64,000 nt of DNA from a virus. Positions 7,940 through 16,937 of this stretch are shown here, in pieces. Position 1 is the first letter of the stretch; the number at the start of each line of letters is the position of its first letter. Under the pieces are notes generated by a model, which saw nothing but the letters and a program-made list of their open reading frames with translations, was not told the origin of the DNA and ran no database searches. The position numbers were made by a program, and so were the translations under genes. Location: the IMG/VR virus record IMGVR_UViG_3300012209_000006, positions 28,833 to 92,832 of that record; one strand, given 5' to 3'.

Positions 7940-8479
7940 GTGGCAAATTTCGGAGACGTAGTAAACTGGGTTCTTCGTTTAGAAGACCGGACTCTGGCGG
8001 GAAAAACAGTTAACCTTGGTGACGGCGCCGGATGGACGCGCTTTGGTGTGACGTCGAAGAACAACCCTCAATTGCCCCCAACATTTTGGTGGGAAGCCCT
8101 TGGGCAAGCGCGAATGGCCAACGATGCCGCGCTTGAGGTTGCCAAGCGGTTCTATCACGAAAAGTACTGGATGCCCCTACACGGCACTCAGATCGTCACA
8201 GACGAGTTGGCAGCTACTCTGATGTCTTTCGCCGTGAACGACGGCCTGAGCGGCGCTGTGAAGCTTCTACAAGGCATCCTAGGGCTCACAGTCGACGGTT
8301 CCCTTGGGCCAAAAACCCTATCTGAACTACTAGCCAATGACACGCCCGAGACGGCCGCAAAGCTTCGTGACGCCCAAGAAAGCTTTTACGAACTAGTCGT
8401 TGCGAGAGACCAGAGCAAGCAGAGGTTCTTGGATGGCTGGCGATCTAGGGCCCAAGTTGTCTATCCGGATTTGCCGTAA
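7940..8479 (+). CDS. Endolysin, glycosyl hydrolase 108-type muramidase
   Basis: 179 aa. The N-terminal domain matches phage N-acetylmuramidases of the GH108 group: catalytic Glu at residue 15 (VLRLED), then DGAGWTRFGVTS (normally GGxTxxGI), VAKRFYHEKYW, and a C-terminal peptidoglycan-binding-like part with LLQGILGLTVDGSLGPKTL. It would cut peptidoglycan sugar chains for lysis. GTG start follows AGGAAGGTG. No signal peptide is visible, so it needs a holin, plausibly the 9452 product. Confidence 0.82.
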   Translation: MANFGDVVNWVLRLEDRTLAGKTVNLGDGAGWTRFGVTSKNNPQLPPTFWWEALGQARMANDAALEVAKRFYHEKYWMPLHGTQIVTDELAATLMSFAVNDGLSGAVKLLQGILGLTVDGSLGPKTLSELLANDTPETAAKLRDAQESFYELVVARDQSKQRFLDGWRSRAQVVYPDLP

Positions 8480-8558
8480 GTAATATTATACGGTAAACCT
8501 CTTGTTTTTATTAGGTTAGGCTGTAGGATGTTACTTTTTGTTACATAAAATTTGCCCG

Positions 8559-8589
8559 CGTGACGTAGTTTTAAAGACATAATGGAGGG
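8559..8589 (+). promoter_or_regulatory. 31-bp perfect repeat, copy 2: putative phage promoter
   Basis: Identical to 5732-5762, in an intergenic gap after the endolysin gene. The upstream 80 bases are very A/T rich (TAATATTATA, TTTTTGTTACA). The GGAGGG end also forms the ribosome site for the GTG at 8593, so transcripts starting there would have a very short leader. It would drive the zinc-ribbon, holin-like and packaging genes. Confidence 0.5.
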
Positions 8590-8592
8590 GAA

Positions 8593-8760
8593 GTGCGATA
8601 CATCTATCGTTGTGCCCAATGTGATGGGTCTGTTTCTAAGCCGTCCGTGTCTTCTGATAAGGAAGGCAAGTCAACCCATGGTCTCCACGGGTGGAAATGC
8701 GCTACCCACGGCCCGACGAAAGTCAAACGCTCTCTCGTCAAAGACGAAGAAAAAACTTAA
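8593..8760 (+). CDS. Small zinc-ribbon protein (55 aa)
   Basis: Starts GTG at 8593, four bases after GGAGG, and ends TAA at 8758-8760 overlapping the next ATG. The protein begins VRYIYRCAQCDG and later has WKCATHG, giving a C-x2-C plus C-x2-H metal-binding pattern like FmdB-type zinc ribbons. A longer ORF in another frame from 8582 covers the same bases but has no such motif. Function unknown. Confidence 0.6.
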   Translation: MRYIYRCAQCDGSVSKPSVSSDKEGKSTHGLHGWKCATHGPTKVKRSLVKDEEKT

Positions 8761-9302
8761 TGGATCGCGTTTGTAAAACGTGTGGCTTAGAAAAGCCTGA
8801 AGTAAGTTTAACAGCAAAGAAGCGGAGACTTTTGTGTTTTTCGTGTGAATATAAGAGCTCGGACAAAAAGAAAGCAAAAGCACGAAACAAAATCTGGAGA
8901 GACAATCAACCAGGAAGTTTTGATCTTCCAGGAAGATATGGAATAACACAGGACGACTACTTGTATATGTTGGAAAAACAAGGAGGAGTTTGTGCTATTT
9001 GTGGTAAGAAAAATAAAGCGACTAGCCGAAGAAAAAGACTTCATGTAGATCATGATCATAAAATTGGCGGCGCGGGAATTCGTGGTTTGTTGTGTAACTT
9101 ATGTAATGCATGGCTCGGGCGCATTGAAGACAACATCGAAGCCGTTTTGAGAGCTTTTGCTTACCTCAGGAGAATGCAATGCCCGTATATGAGTACCTTT
9201 GTGCATCTTGTGGAAAAAAGTTTGATAGAGTCAAATCTATCAAAATCTCTGATCGGCAGCGGGATTACGATATCTGCGCCTGCGGAAAAAGAGCTGAATT
9301 AA
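8760..9302 (+). CDS. HNH homing-type endonuclease, endonuclease VII family
   Basis: 180 aa. An N-terminal zinc motif (CKTCGL, LLCFSC) is followed by YGITQDDYLYMLEKQGGVC, AICGKK, LHVDHDHK and IRGLLCNLCNAWLG, the same core as the 222 gene. Start ATG overlaps the previous TAA. Its last 124 bases overlap the FmdB-type gene at 9179 in another frame; the nuclease is closed by the downstream gene rather than by its own end. The codon use is A/T rich compared with virion genes. Confidence 0.87.
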   Translation: MDRVCKTCGLEKPEVSLTAKKRRLLCFSCEYKSSDKKKAKARNKIWRDNQPGSFDLPGRYGITQDDYLYMLEKQGGVCAICGKKNKATSRRKRLHVDHDHKIGGAGIRGLLCNLCNAWLGRIEDNIEAVLRAFAYLRRMQCPYMSTFVHLVEKSLIESNLSKSLIGSGITISAPAEKELN

Positions 9303-9382
9303 CGGTTTCCCAAACCGGAGCACCAATTCTTGTCGGAGCAGGTTTTCACTGCAACGATTTTGGCGCTCCAACAAAAGCGTAA
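9179..9382 (+). CDS. FmdB-type zinc-ribbon protein
   Basis: 67 aa. MPVYEYLCASCGKKFDRVKS is the standard FmdB/regulatory zinc-ribbon opening (YxYxCxxCG), and the second Cys pair CACGK follows at about residue 33. These small proteins bind zinc and are thought to act as regulators. Start ATG 9179 sits inside the HNH gene, downstream of GGAG. A terminator follows. Confidence 0.78.
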   Translation: MPVYEYLCASCGKKFDRVKSIKISDRQRDYDICACGKRAELTVSQTGAPILVGAGFHCNDFGAPTKA

Positions 9383-9403
9383 TCGCTGATGCAAACCTAA
9401 TCG

Positions 9404-9440
9404 AAGGGCGGCTGTGCTAGCAGTCGCCCTTTTACTTTTG
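9404..9440 (+). terminator. Rho-independent terminator
   Basis: AAGGGCGGCTG (9404-9414), a six-base loop and CAGTCGCCCTT (9421-9431) make an 11-bp stem with one G-T pair, followed by TTTACTTTT. It closes the zinc-ribbon/HNH unit ahead of the virion module. Confidence 0.82.
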
Positions 9441-9451
9441 GAGTACCCCTC

Positions 9452-9724
9452 ATGGGTTTCTTCTCATCAATCCACAAACGTTTTCTTGAATTGGTTTGCG
9501 CCGATGACGGTAAGTTAAGCTTGTCGCGCGTCAGTCCGTTGGCCTCACTTGTATCTGTTATCGTGTGGGTCAGTTACGTAATTTACAAAAGCAATCCGCA
9601 CACGCTTCCAGATCTGACCGGCCCGGCGATCTTCACAGGATCAGGCGCCGCACATTATGGTATAGGGAAATATTTCAGCGCCAAGAAAGACGACGTAGAT
9701 CCTGATTCTAGCCCAAAGGTGTGA
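9452..9724 (+). CDS. Holin-like small membrane protein
   Basis: 90 aa. One clear membrane segment, PLASLVSVIVWVSYVIYKS (about 29-47), and a second weakly hydrophobic stretch (LTGPAIFTGSGAAHYGIG, 54-71), with a charged C-terminus ending KKDDVDPDSS. Size, topology and the position just after the lysis gene and before terminase fit a holin. No family motif proves it. Start ATG 9452 follows GGAG and the terminator. Confidence 0.5.
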   Translation: MGFFSSIHKRFLELVCADDGKLSLSRVSPLASLVSVIVWVSYVIYKSNPHTLPDLTGPAIFTGSGAAHYGIGKYFSAKKDDVDPDSSPKV

Positions 9725-9725
9725 C

Positions 9726-9911
9726 ATGCCCTTCAAATCGCGCGCGCAGCAAGGGTATCTTCACGCCCATCCCGAAATTCTTGGTGAAGAAAAATTAGCT
9801 GAATTCGACGCATCGTCGAAGGGTAAGAAACTCCCGGCTCGAAAGAAAAAGAGCCCGAAGAAAGAATCAAAGCCAGAAGTTCCGGTCGTTAGAATGAGAC
9901 ACACGGCTTAG
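9726..9911 (+). CDS. Small basic phage protein
   Basis: 61 aa. Opening MPFKSRAQQGYLHAHPEIL matches a conserved phage family of tiny proteins (KSxAQxxxxxAxP) often found near terminase or portal genes. The rest is Lys-rich (KKLPARKKKSPKKE). Role unknown; possibly nucleic-acid-associated in the capsid. Confidence 0.65.
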   Translation: MPFKSRAQQGYLHAHPEILGEEKLAEFDASSKGKKLPARKKKSPKKESKPEVPVVRMRHTA

Positions 9912-9930
9912 CCGCGTTGAGGACAAGACA

Positions 9931-10635
9931 ATGCCACAGCAAGAAGATCCGGTTAAGAAAGCTCTCGCGGAGAGCAAAAAGGTTTTAGAAGGCGCTGATA
10001 AATTTCAAAAGAGCGCCGGCGGCCCTATGCCCAAACCCCAGCCTAAACCGCAAGCCAAGGCTGTCGACGTGAAGCCTGCGAAGAAAGCTCCTTCCAGCGG
10101 CCTATTGGGCGAAGCCAGCGATGCCGCGAAAGGCATTGCGGAGAAAGCCAAGCAAGTCGATGAATACAATAAAGCCAATCCTGATCAGCCTTTGAAGCCT
10201 TACAAAGAAGGCGGAAAAGTCAGCAAGGACGGCCCCGGCATGCTTCACAAAGACGAAGTTGTTCTGCCCGCCGACGAAAAGAAAGCTGTGAAAGTTTTGA
10301 AGAGCAAGGCCAAGAACGTGATGGCCTCGGCGATGGAAGACGAGAAGGACGAGAAAGAAACTCCAGCCGAAGAGAAGAAAGAAGGAAAGGCCGGCGAAAA
10401 GAAAGAAGAGAAGAAGGCCGAGCACAAAGCCAAGAAATCGAAGGGCATCCACATCCGTCACGGCGCATCCGGCGGCTTCATCGCGAAGCACGACGCAATG
10501 CCTAAGGAAGACGGAAGCATGGGAGACATGGAAGAACACGTTCTCCCGAACAGAGCCGCGGTCCACGCTCACATTGATGAGCACATGGGCGACGGCGAGG
10601 ACCTCGCGGCCGCAGAAGGCGCGCCTCAGGAATAA
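9931..10635 (+). CDS. Lys/Glu-rich low-complexity protein
   Basis: 234 aa, mostly Ala/Lys/Glu repeats (EKKEGKAGEKKEEKKAEHKA). Two ordered patches: YKEGGKVSKDGPGMLHKDEV followed by VLP, and IHIRHGASGGFIAKHD. The EGG-x-V-x-KDG-x-x-HKDEVV patch recurs in shorter form in the 27312 gene (MHEGGLIEESGTY, KGEVVVPAKGHA), so the two share a small domain found in several phage structural clusters. It probably sits in the virion; function unknown. Confidence 0.7.
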   Translation: MPQQEDPVKKALAESKKVLEGADKFQKSAGGPMPKPQPKPQAKAVDVKPAKKAPSSGLLGEASDAAKGIAEKAKQVDEYNKANPDQPLKPYKEGGKVSKDGPGMLHKDEVVLPADEKKAVKVLKSKAKNVMASAMEDEKDEKETPAEEKKEGKAGEKKEEKKAEHKAKKSKGIHIRHGASGGFIAKHDAMPKEDGSMGDMEEHVLPNRAAVHAHIDEHMGDGEDLAAAEGAPQE

Positions 10636-10685
10636 ATCGAAGCACCAAGAACGGCTCGGATTGAGCTCTTCGAAGGTCACGAGTC

Positions 10686-12644
10686 ATGCAAGAGCCTACG
10701 TGGAATCCAGACTATCTGCTTAAGGAAGCGACTTCCATCGCGCACGCGCGTGGTGAAGTTCTTACCGTAAAGCATTTCTGGAGAGTGGCGGACCGCGATC
10801 TTCCGGGCGAAGCTCCGAAGGAAATGATGGACCTTGTAGCGCGGGCCAAGAATTATGTAGCATTGGATTTGGCCTTCACGCGTTACGCAGTTGACAAGAC
10901 GGACCCCGACGTGGCATCAGCTTTACGTCGCATTGAGATCCTAGGTCAGTGTCCGGACTCAACCAAGACCTTGGCGTTTCTGCAGTTCATGTGCAGAACG
11001 AACCTTCTGTTTCTTGGTCGAGAACTGTTCAACAAGGCTTTCACGTTTTACACGCACGCTCCTATATGTAACTTCTTCGTCCAGAAAGATCCGTCAAAGA
11101 AACTGGAAGATCAAGACGAAACAAAAGAGCGGCTGCTGCTGTATCCTCGCGGCAGTTTCAAGTCGACCATCGACGTAATTGATTGCGTTCAGTGGTTCAT
11201 AAATTTGCCTAATATCAGAATTCTGATTTTAGCCGCAGAAACTGGGCTGGCCACTTCTTTCATCGGCGAACTGAAAAACTATTTCTTCGTTCCCAAAGAA
11301 GCGGCCCCCACGAATTTTCAGAAATTGTTTCCTGAGTGGACGATTTCGTCCCGCACAGAAGGCGCAGAAGACCAGTTCATCTGCCCCAAGCGCGCGACAG
11401 GCGACGAGAAAAAGAAAGACCCATCAGCTTGGTCGGCCTCAATTCTGTCGAACCTTCCCGGATGGCACTGCGATTTGATGAAGGGCGACGATGTCGTCAA
11501 TGACAAGAACGCCGCGACACCAGCCCTAGTGGCAAAGGTGATTCGGAAGATTAACTTCGCCGAGTCCCTAGTAGACCCAGGCGGATTTAAAGACCTATTG
11601 GGAACTCCATACGCCGGCAATGACCTTTACGGTTTCACGGCGGAGAAAGCGGAGCATCCCGAGGATCTCAAGAAACTCGCGATACCGGCGCGCTGGCTCA
11701 GGCCAGAAGCGATCCACAAAGACGAACGCGATTGCACAGACGCGGATTGGGAACTTCTGTTTGAGTTCGACAAGACCGGCCGCAAGCGCCTAACAAATGA
11801 TTTCTTAAACAAGAAAAAGCGGAAGGACATTGGCATCTACCTTTCGCAGTACATGTTGAATTCGTCGGGAGCCAAGAAAGTAAAGTTTTCGCTGGAGCTT
11901 CTAGCGCAGCGAACGATTTCACTCGAGCAGCTTCCGCATCAACTCAGGTATTACATCTTCTGGGATTTCGCGTACGGCGCGGCCCAGGGCAATGATTACT
12001 CCGTCGGCGCCGTCATCGGCCTCGACAATGAGAATCGTGCGTACCTAGTTGAACTTTTCCGTGACCATTATCTTGACAGCGAGTTGGCGAGAGAGATCGT
12101 CTCTTCGTACCAGAAATATCAGCCTCGTATGGTTCTCATCGAGAACTCAAACGGAGCTCAGTTCCTGGAACAGACGATCCGTCGATATGCCGAAGAAGTG
12201 GGAATCTCTTATATTCCCCTGGACTTCTTCAAAGTCGATCGCTCACCAAACGCGAAGGCATCCCGAGTTGGGGCCTTACAGCCACTCCTCCTGGGAGGGC
12301 AGCTGTTCTTCATGAACACGGTTTCATACTTGGACGATCTCTATAAAGAGTTCAAGGATTTCGGAACCGCGGTCCACGACGATATTCCAGACGCTATCAG
12401 CCATTTCACTCGTGTGCTCCCGTCGGGAACCACGGAACCTGGAGGTCCAGGCGGGAAAGAGCGCCAAGAGAAATTCAATCGCATGTTGATGGAAAAGGAT
12501 TTCTACGACATGATCTTTCAGCAAGGCGACTACACACCGGTCGTTCCAGAGGCACCAATAGTTCCGGAATTCGGAACAGGTGAATCATCCGACAGCGATC
12601 TTTACGATCCCTACGGCATTCCAGGCTTCGGCCCAAAGAGATAA
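10686..12644 (+). CDS. Terminase large subunit
   Basis: 652 aa DNA-packaging motor ATPase/nuclease. ATPase: Walker-A-like YPRGSFKST (153-161), IRILILAAETGLA, and Walker B region LMKGDDVVND (about 264-273). Nuclease (RNase H fold): YIFWDFAYG with catalytic Asp, MVLIENSNG, and DDIPDAISHF near residue 585. The portal gene follows three bases downstream. No small terminase subunit is recognisable beside it. Confidence 0.93.
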   Translation: MQEPTWNPDYLLKEATSIAHARGEVLTVKHFWRVADRDLPGEAPKEMMDLVARAKNYVALDLAFTRYAVDKTDPDVASALRRIEILGQCPDSTKTLAFLQFMCRTNLLFLGRELFNKAFTFYTHAPICNFFVQKDPSKKLEDQDETKERLLLYPRGSFKSTIDVIDCVQWFINLPNIRILILAAETGLATSFIGELKNYFFVPKEAAPTNFQKLFPEWTISSRTEGAEDQFICPKRATGDEKKKDPSAWSASILSNLPGWHCDLMKGDDVVNDKNAATPALVAKVIRKINFAESLVDPGGFKDLLGTPYAGNDLYGFTAEKAEHPEDLKKLAIPARWLRPEAIHKDERDCTDADWELLFEFDKTGRKRLTNDFLNKKKRKDIGIYLSQYMLNSSGAKKVKFSLELLAQRTISLEQLPHQLRYYIFWDFAYGAAQGNDYSVGAVIGLDNENRAYLVELFRDHYLDSELAREIVSSYQKYQPRMVLIENSNGAQFLEQTIRRYAEEVGISYIPLDFFKVDRSPNAKASRVGALQPLLLGGQLFFMNTVSYLDDLYKEFKDFGTAVHDDIPDAISHFTRVLPSGTTEPGGPGGKERQEKFNRMLMEKDFYDMIFQQGDYTPVVPEAPIVPEFGTGESSDSDLYDPYGIPGFGPKR

Positions 12645-12647
12645 AAC

Positions 12648-14789
12648 ATGGCGTTGGTCCAAGAAATAGCCGGGACATCTACGACTGGCAACATCGCTTT
12701 CGCGGATGTCAAGAGCCCGTCAGAAGTCTCCGATGACGCTGCTCTGAAAATCGTTACCAGAGATGCGCAGTATACTCGTTCCTGGATCGAAAGCCGGTAC
12801 TTCAATATTCGATGGATCGAGATTGACCTTCTGTATCAATCGCCCCCAACGCTACGCGTTTGGGAAGGCACTTCGATGCCGAAGGCGAACATCGCCAAGT
12901 TCACGGTGGCAACGCACGTTAACGCCATCAACTCAAAATTGATCGGCGGACTTTTCTACGAAGAGCCTCCATTCAATTTGGTTCAGAAGTCAAGCATCAG
13001 CGCGGACACCGCGCGCGCAGTCGAGGAAGTTCTTTCGTACCAACTCGATGAGATGGGTTTCAAACAGGAAGTCAAGTACGGATTCTTTTCGTGCCTCCTG
13101 AACGGGACTGGAATTTGGAAGTGGGGCTGGAAGGATTATCATAGGACTGAGTGGGATTTCCAACCGCTCGAAGATCCTCAGGAATTTCCTGTAGATAATC
13201 CAGAGAAGCCCGGCGCGACAGAATCGGTTCCTACGCAGGATTCCGACCTATTCAAGATGAGCAAGGTCGATACGCTGGTATCTCATCCATTTTTTGAAAA
13301 CTGCGACATTCGTACGGTCCTAGTGGATCCCGGCTGCCGCGTTCCCGACATTCGCAAAGCCAAGTTTGTCATTCATGAATTCCCTGTAACCTTCCGCGAT
13401 TTGATGCGCATGAAGGACGAAGTTTATTACGACGAGAAGAATAACCCGATCTACCGTTACAATCTTCCAAGCGAAGACGAAATCAGATCGTGGTTTGAAA
13501 CACCCGAAGCAACATCACAAAGTATGTCTATCGGTGGTCAGAACATGACCTCCGGTCAGAACAACACTCAGTTCGTTCAACACGCGGCTCCGTTATTCGT
13601 TAAGACAACGGAAGATCCGCTAGATGAGCCTCTCATCATCCAAGAGCGTTGGGATAACGATAAGGTCATGACGGTTCTCGCCGGCAAGCGCCTTATTCGA
13701 AACGAGCCCAACCCATTCGGTTGCATACCGTTCTATTCGGTCAACTGGTGGATGATTCAGGATTGCTTCTGGGGTCTCGGCCTCGGAACAGCCCTGGGCG
13801 GCGAACAACGCCTCCAGCAAGGTTTCATCAACGCCGTTGCAGATATCGGCACCTTGGCGGCCAACCAACCGATCGTTCGGTCGCGCGGCGCCAACATCAA
13901 CACGCAGCAAGTTCGCGCACGTCTCGGCGGATTCATCGACGTAGACGGCGACGCCACGAAGGCGTTGCATCCCATGGACATTCCCAAGATTCAAGGGGAG
14001 TTGTTCCAAGTTGTTGCGGCTTCCGAAGCCAGAACAGAATCGACATCCGGCGCGAGCGAAATGCTCACGATGGGTTCGTCCAAGCCTAGCGGCCGCGGAT
14101 CCTCAATGGGTCGCACGGCGACAGGCGCTGGCAACTTGATGCAAGCAGCCGTCGATCGTATCGGCGGATTGGTTGAAGATTTCAACCGGCAAGTTTTGCA
14201 GCCGTGGTTGTGGCAGATGTATGACCTCAACCGGATGTTCTTGCCCCCTTCAGTCTATCGTGCAATTCTGAACGATTCTTTGAGCGGAAGCTTGAAGGCA
14301 ACGTTCCAAGAATTCATGAAGGCGAAAAAGGGAATCAAGACCTTCACAATTTTGGCAGGCAGCCATTTGGCGGCCCGTCAGCAGATGGCGCAGTCGATGC
14401 CACTCATCATGCAGTACTTCACGAATCCTGCTCTTGCAGGACAGATTGCAGACATCAACGGTGAATACATTTCCTACTCGGAATTGCTCCACATGTTGAC
14501 AGACGTTAGCGGTTGGGGAAGCTCTGCATATTATTCGATCTTCAAAAAACTCACACCGGAAATGAAGGCACAACGTGCCGCACAAAATCCGGCGGCCGCG
14601 AAGATGGCGGCGCAGAAAGCAAACAACGATCAGAAATTCGATCAGAAGTCACAGTTGCAATCGCAGCAGTGGACAGAGCGCGCGGCGGGAGATATCATCC
14701 GTCACTCTCTTGAGCAGGCGGGTTCATCCGAAGCAATACAAGGTACCCCAGGCGGTGCCGGCTTCGGAAGCGCCGAATTAGCAGGATAA
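12648..14789 (+). CDS. Portal protein
   Basis: 713 aa. Length, position between terminase and capsid genes, and composition fit a podovirus-type portal: early YFNIRWIEIDLLYQ segment, central RVPDIRKAKFVIHEFPVTFR, then NPFGCIPFYSVNWWMIQD and a helical wing (NAVADIGTLAANQPIVRSRG), ending in a Gln-rich tail. It would form the dodecameric ring through which DNA enters and leaves. Assigned from context and general shape rather than one diagnostic motif. Confidence 0.82.
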   Translation: MALVQEIAGTSTTGNIAFADVKSPSEVSDDAALKIVTRDAQYTRSWIESRYFNIRWIEIDLLYQSPPTLRVWEGTSMPKANIAKFTVATHVNAINSKLIGGLFYEEPPFNLVQKSSISADTARAVEEVLSYQLDEMGFKQEVKYGFFSCLLNGTGIWKWGWKDYHRTEWDFQPLEDPQEFPVDNPEKPGATESVPTQDSDLFKMSKVDTLVSHPFFENCDIRTVLVDPGCRVPDIRKAKFVIHEFPVTFRDLMRMKDEVYYDEKNNPIYRYNLPSEDEIRSWFETPEATSQSMSIGGQNMTSGQNNTQFVQHAAPLFVKTTEDPLDEPLIIQERWDNDKVMTVLAGKRLIRNEPNPFGCIPFYSVNWWMIQDCFWGLGLGTALGGEQRLQQGFINAVADIGTLAANQPIVRSRGANINTQQVRARLGGFIDVDGDATKALHPMDIPKIQGELFQVVAASEARTESTSGASEMLTMGSSKPSGRGSSMGRTATGAGNLMQAAVDRIGGLVEDFNRQVLQPWLWQMYDLNRMFLPPSVYRAILNDSLSGSLKATFQEFMKAKKGIKTFTILAGSHLAARQQMAQSMPLIMQYFTNPALAGQIADINGEYISYSELLHMLTDVSGWGSSAYYSIFKKLTPEMKAQRAAQNPAAAKMAAQKANNDQKFDQKSQLQSQQWTERAAGDIIRHSLEQAGSSEAIQGTPGGAGFGSAELAG

Positions 14790-14799
14790 GGAAAAGAAA

Positions 14800-15096
14800 A
14801 TGCCCAATCAACTTGCAGGACCCAATTATCAAATTGTTGGCATTATGCCGGTGTCGCTTAAGAACTCACAGCCCGGGCTACTTCCGAACCCCGGCGATCG
14901 CATCAGGATTTATGAAATCATTTCTACCGCAGCGTCCTTCACGTTGACCGACGGTGCCGCGTCTAACCCTGTTACTCTTTTGGCTGCGACTGCTGTTGGC
15001 TCGTGGTCATTCAATCCACCTCTTGAAGTAGCGGATTTTCAAATGACCGCATTCGCCGTCGCCCCTGGCGCCGTCGTAGACATTTTTGCAAGGTAA
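14800..15096 (+). CDS. Small structural protein, unknown
   Basis: 98 aa, beta-rich by composition: IRIYEIISTAASFTLTDG, SWSFNPPLEVADFQMTAFAV. Placed between portal and the triple-repeat protein. Could be a capsid decoration or minor head protein. Not recognised. Confidence 0.65.
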   Translation: MPNQLAGPNYQIVGIMPVSLKNSQPGLLPNPGDRIRIYEIISTAASFTLTDGAASNPVTLLAATAVGSWSFNPPLEVADFQMTAFAVAPGAVVDIFAR

Positions 15097-15110
15097 TTAC
15101 GGAGAAATAC

Positions 15111-16505
15111 ATGTCGCAACCAACATACGCATCAAGCACTGCCGAAGGTGGAAAGCTAGGAGCTCTCTTTTCTAGAGGATCTGGCGCCGGGAACTATTCT
15201 GTTGCTTCCCAGGCTAACTACACTATTCTTGATCCAGCGAATCTTAATGCGGGACAGAACCTGTTCGTCCCTGCGGGCTTCTGTGCCATCGTTAGCGCCG
15301 GAGGATCCGTGGGCACTCTTACAGCCGCTGTTCAGGCGTCTGTCGGACTGTTTGTCGACGGCGTCCTGGTGGTCGAACAACAGATCACTGGACCAGGCAC
15401 TTCGGTTGCCGCGACCTTAGCCAACTATTCTAACTTCGGGCTGAACTGGCTCATCAAGGGCGACAACAAGTATCACACTGTCACACTCGGCGCGCGCACC
15501 GCAAACGCCGCAGATGTGGTCTCCATCCTTAACGATGTGATCACACGCGCTCCGTACCTGATGGTCGAGATCACCCAGAACAGCTTTTTAGGTGCCAGCA
15601 CCTTCGCGTCTTCGATGTCTGAGGCGCAAGGCAAGCTCGGGGCCCAGATGGTTTTTGGCTCGGGTGCAGGCAATTACAGTTCTTCATCCAAGTCCTTCCA
15701 GCCGGTTGACGGCGGAGGCGGGCAGCTTACTGTAACGTCTTTGATCCCCAAGGGGTTCGTTCTTTTGATCGCTTCCGGCGGCGTTATCGGTTCTACGCAT
15801 GCCGGTGATTCTGTGGCTGTTGGTCTCTTGGTCGACGGCGTCCTAAAGACCGAGCAGGACATTGTTCCACACGGAACATCTCAGCTGTCTCCTTTCGGCC
15901 TCAGCTACGCAGTGTTCGGCGACGATAAGATTCACTCCGTCTCTCTAGCGTATCACACGCAGGGAGCCTCGGCCACGAATGTCACGATTGGAAACAACTC
16001 GGCTACTCACGCTCCTTTCATTCTAGCCGAACTCACGCAGTCCAACCTTACTGGACAGAATACAGACGCCAGTAGCTTGTCTGAAGGCGGAAAACTCGGT
16101 TGCACGTTCTTGTCCGGAGCAGGGACAGGAAATTACGTCACCAACAGCCAGTCGTACGTTAACGTTGATTCCAACTTGTTGTCTACGAACGTTATAGTTC
16201 CTGTTGGATACGTTCTATTAGTTTCCGCGAACGGCGTCGCCGGGACCGCTACTGCGGCCGCGGAAGTTAGCGTCGGCGTTTCTGTCGATGGAGTTCTTGC
16301 AGCTGAATCTATAAATGAAGGCGCAGCTGCTAATAATCTCGTCGGCTTTGACGTTCAATACATGATCGTCGGAGACGGAAAATCTCACACTGTCGCTATG
16401 GTATTTAGAACAAATGCCGCGGCAGATAACGCTGTTATCGGCAACAACATTGCCACCAATGTTCCATCTATGTTGCTGGAATTGACCCAATCAAATTTGA
16501 ACTAA
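15111..16505 (+). CDS. Three-repeat virion-like protein
   Basis: 464 aa made of three tandem repeats of about 155 residues. Each begins with SSxxEGGKLG (or SMSEAQGKLG), GSGAGNY, continues with a VPxGxxxLVSAxG block, VSVGLLVDGVL, and ends LxELTQSN/MVEITQ. Repeats diverge in loops but keep order. There is no signal peptide. It lies between portal and capsid genes, so a head decoration or vertex protein is likely; three linked copies could match a trimeric site. Function is inference. Confidence 0.72.
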   Translation: MSQPTYASSTAEGGKLGALFSRGSGAGNYSVASQANYTILDPANLNAGQNLFVPAGFCAIVSAGGSVGTLTAAVQASVGLFVDGVLVVEQQITGPGTSVAATLANYSNFGLNWLIKGDNKYHTVTLGARTANAADVVSILNDVITRAPYLMVEITQNSFLGASTFASSMSEAQGKLGAQMVFGSGAGNYSSSSKSFQPVDGGGGQLTVTSLIPKGFVLLIASGGVIGSTHAGDSVAVGLLVDGVLKTEQDIVPHGTSQLSPFGLSYAVFGDDKIHSVSLAYHTQGASATNVTIGNNSATHAPFILAELTQSNLTGQNTDASSLSEGGKLGCTFLSGAGTGNYVTNSQSYVNVDSNLLSTNVIVPVGYVLLVSANGVAGTATAAAEVSVGVSVDGVLAAESINEGAAANNLVGFDVQYMIVGDGKSHTVAMVFRTNAAADNAVIGNNIATNVPSMLLELTQSNLN

Positions 16506-16541
16506 CTCTTAGTGAAGCAGTGAACTCTTTGGAGGAATCCT

Positions 16542-16928
16542 ATGAGCGTATTAGAAGAATTCGAAACCGGGCCGGTGGAAGGGCTTAAGCCCATCGCCTT
16601 GCGCGATCCTAGATTTCTGGAGCTCACGCCCCAGGATAAGGTTACGCTGGCCCAGTTTAATAATTCGCCCGCTCATCAGGTGATGCTTAAATTGATGGCA
16701 GGAGAAGTCGAGAAAGCCGAAACGGATCATTTCAAGAAGTGGCAAGACGAGGCGCTCTTTGAGCGTAGCGGGCTTTTCGCGGTCGCTATGAGAGTTTTCT
16801 TGGAAAGACTGCAGGCAGAGATTCAACGCCAAGTCGAAGAATTTGCCGGCGAAGTTGATTTCATCAAGAAGCAGAAAGAAGTCTTGGAAACCTCTCCAGA
16901 AGAGCAGATCCTTCAAGAGTTCAAATAA
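16542..16928 (+). CDS. Hypothetical protein of head cluster
   Basis: 128 aa, largely helical: FLELTPQDKVTLAQFNNSPA, then a long amphipathic stretch FLERLQAEIQRQVEEFAGEV. It resembles unnamed proteins found between portal and scaffold in podovirus head clusters. Strong GGAGG lies 8 bases upstream. No function visible. Confidence 0.7.
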   Translation: MSVLEEFETGPVEGLKPIALRDPRFLELTPQDKVTLAQFNNSPAHQVMLKLMAGEVEKAETDHFKKWQDEALFERSGLFAVAMRVFLERLQAEIQRQVEEFAGEVDFIKKQKEVLETSPEEQILQEFK

Positions 16929-16937
16929 GGAGACAAT

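Noticed and set aside
7879-8016. 45-aa frame with a hydrophobic start before the endolysin
   Set aside because: Overlaps the endolysin gene, lacks a good ribosome site and loses its hydrophobic character at once.
8582-8776. 64-aa frame starting inside the 31-bp repeat
   Set aside because: The 8593-8760 frame on the same bases has a zinc-ribbon pattern, a ribosome site and a TAATG junction with the next gene.
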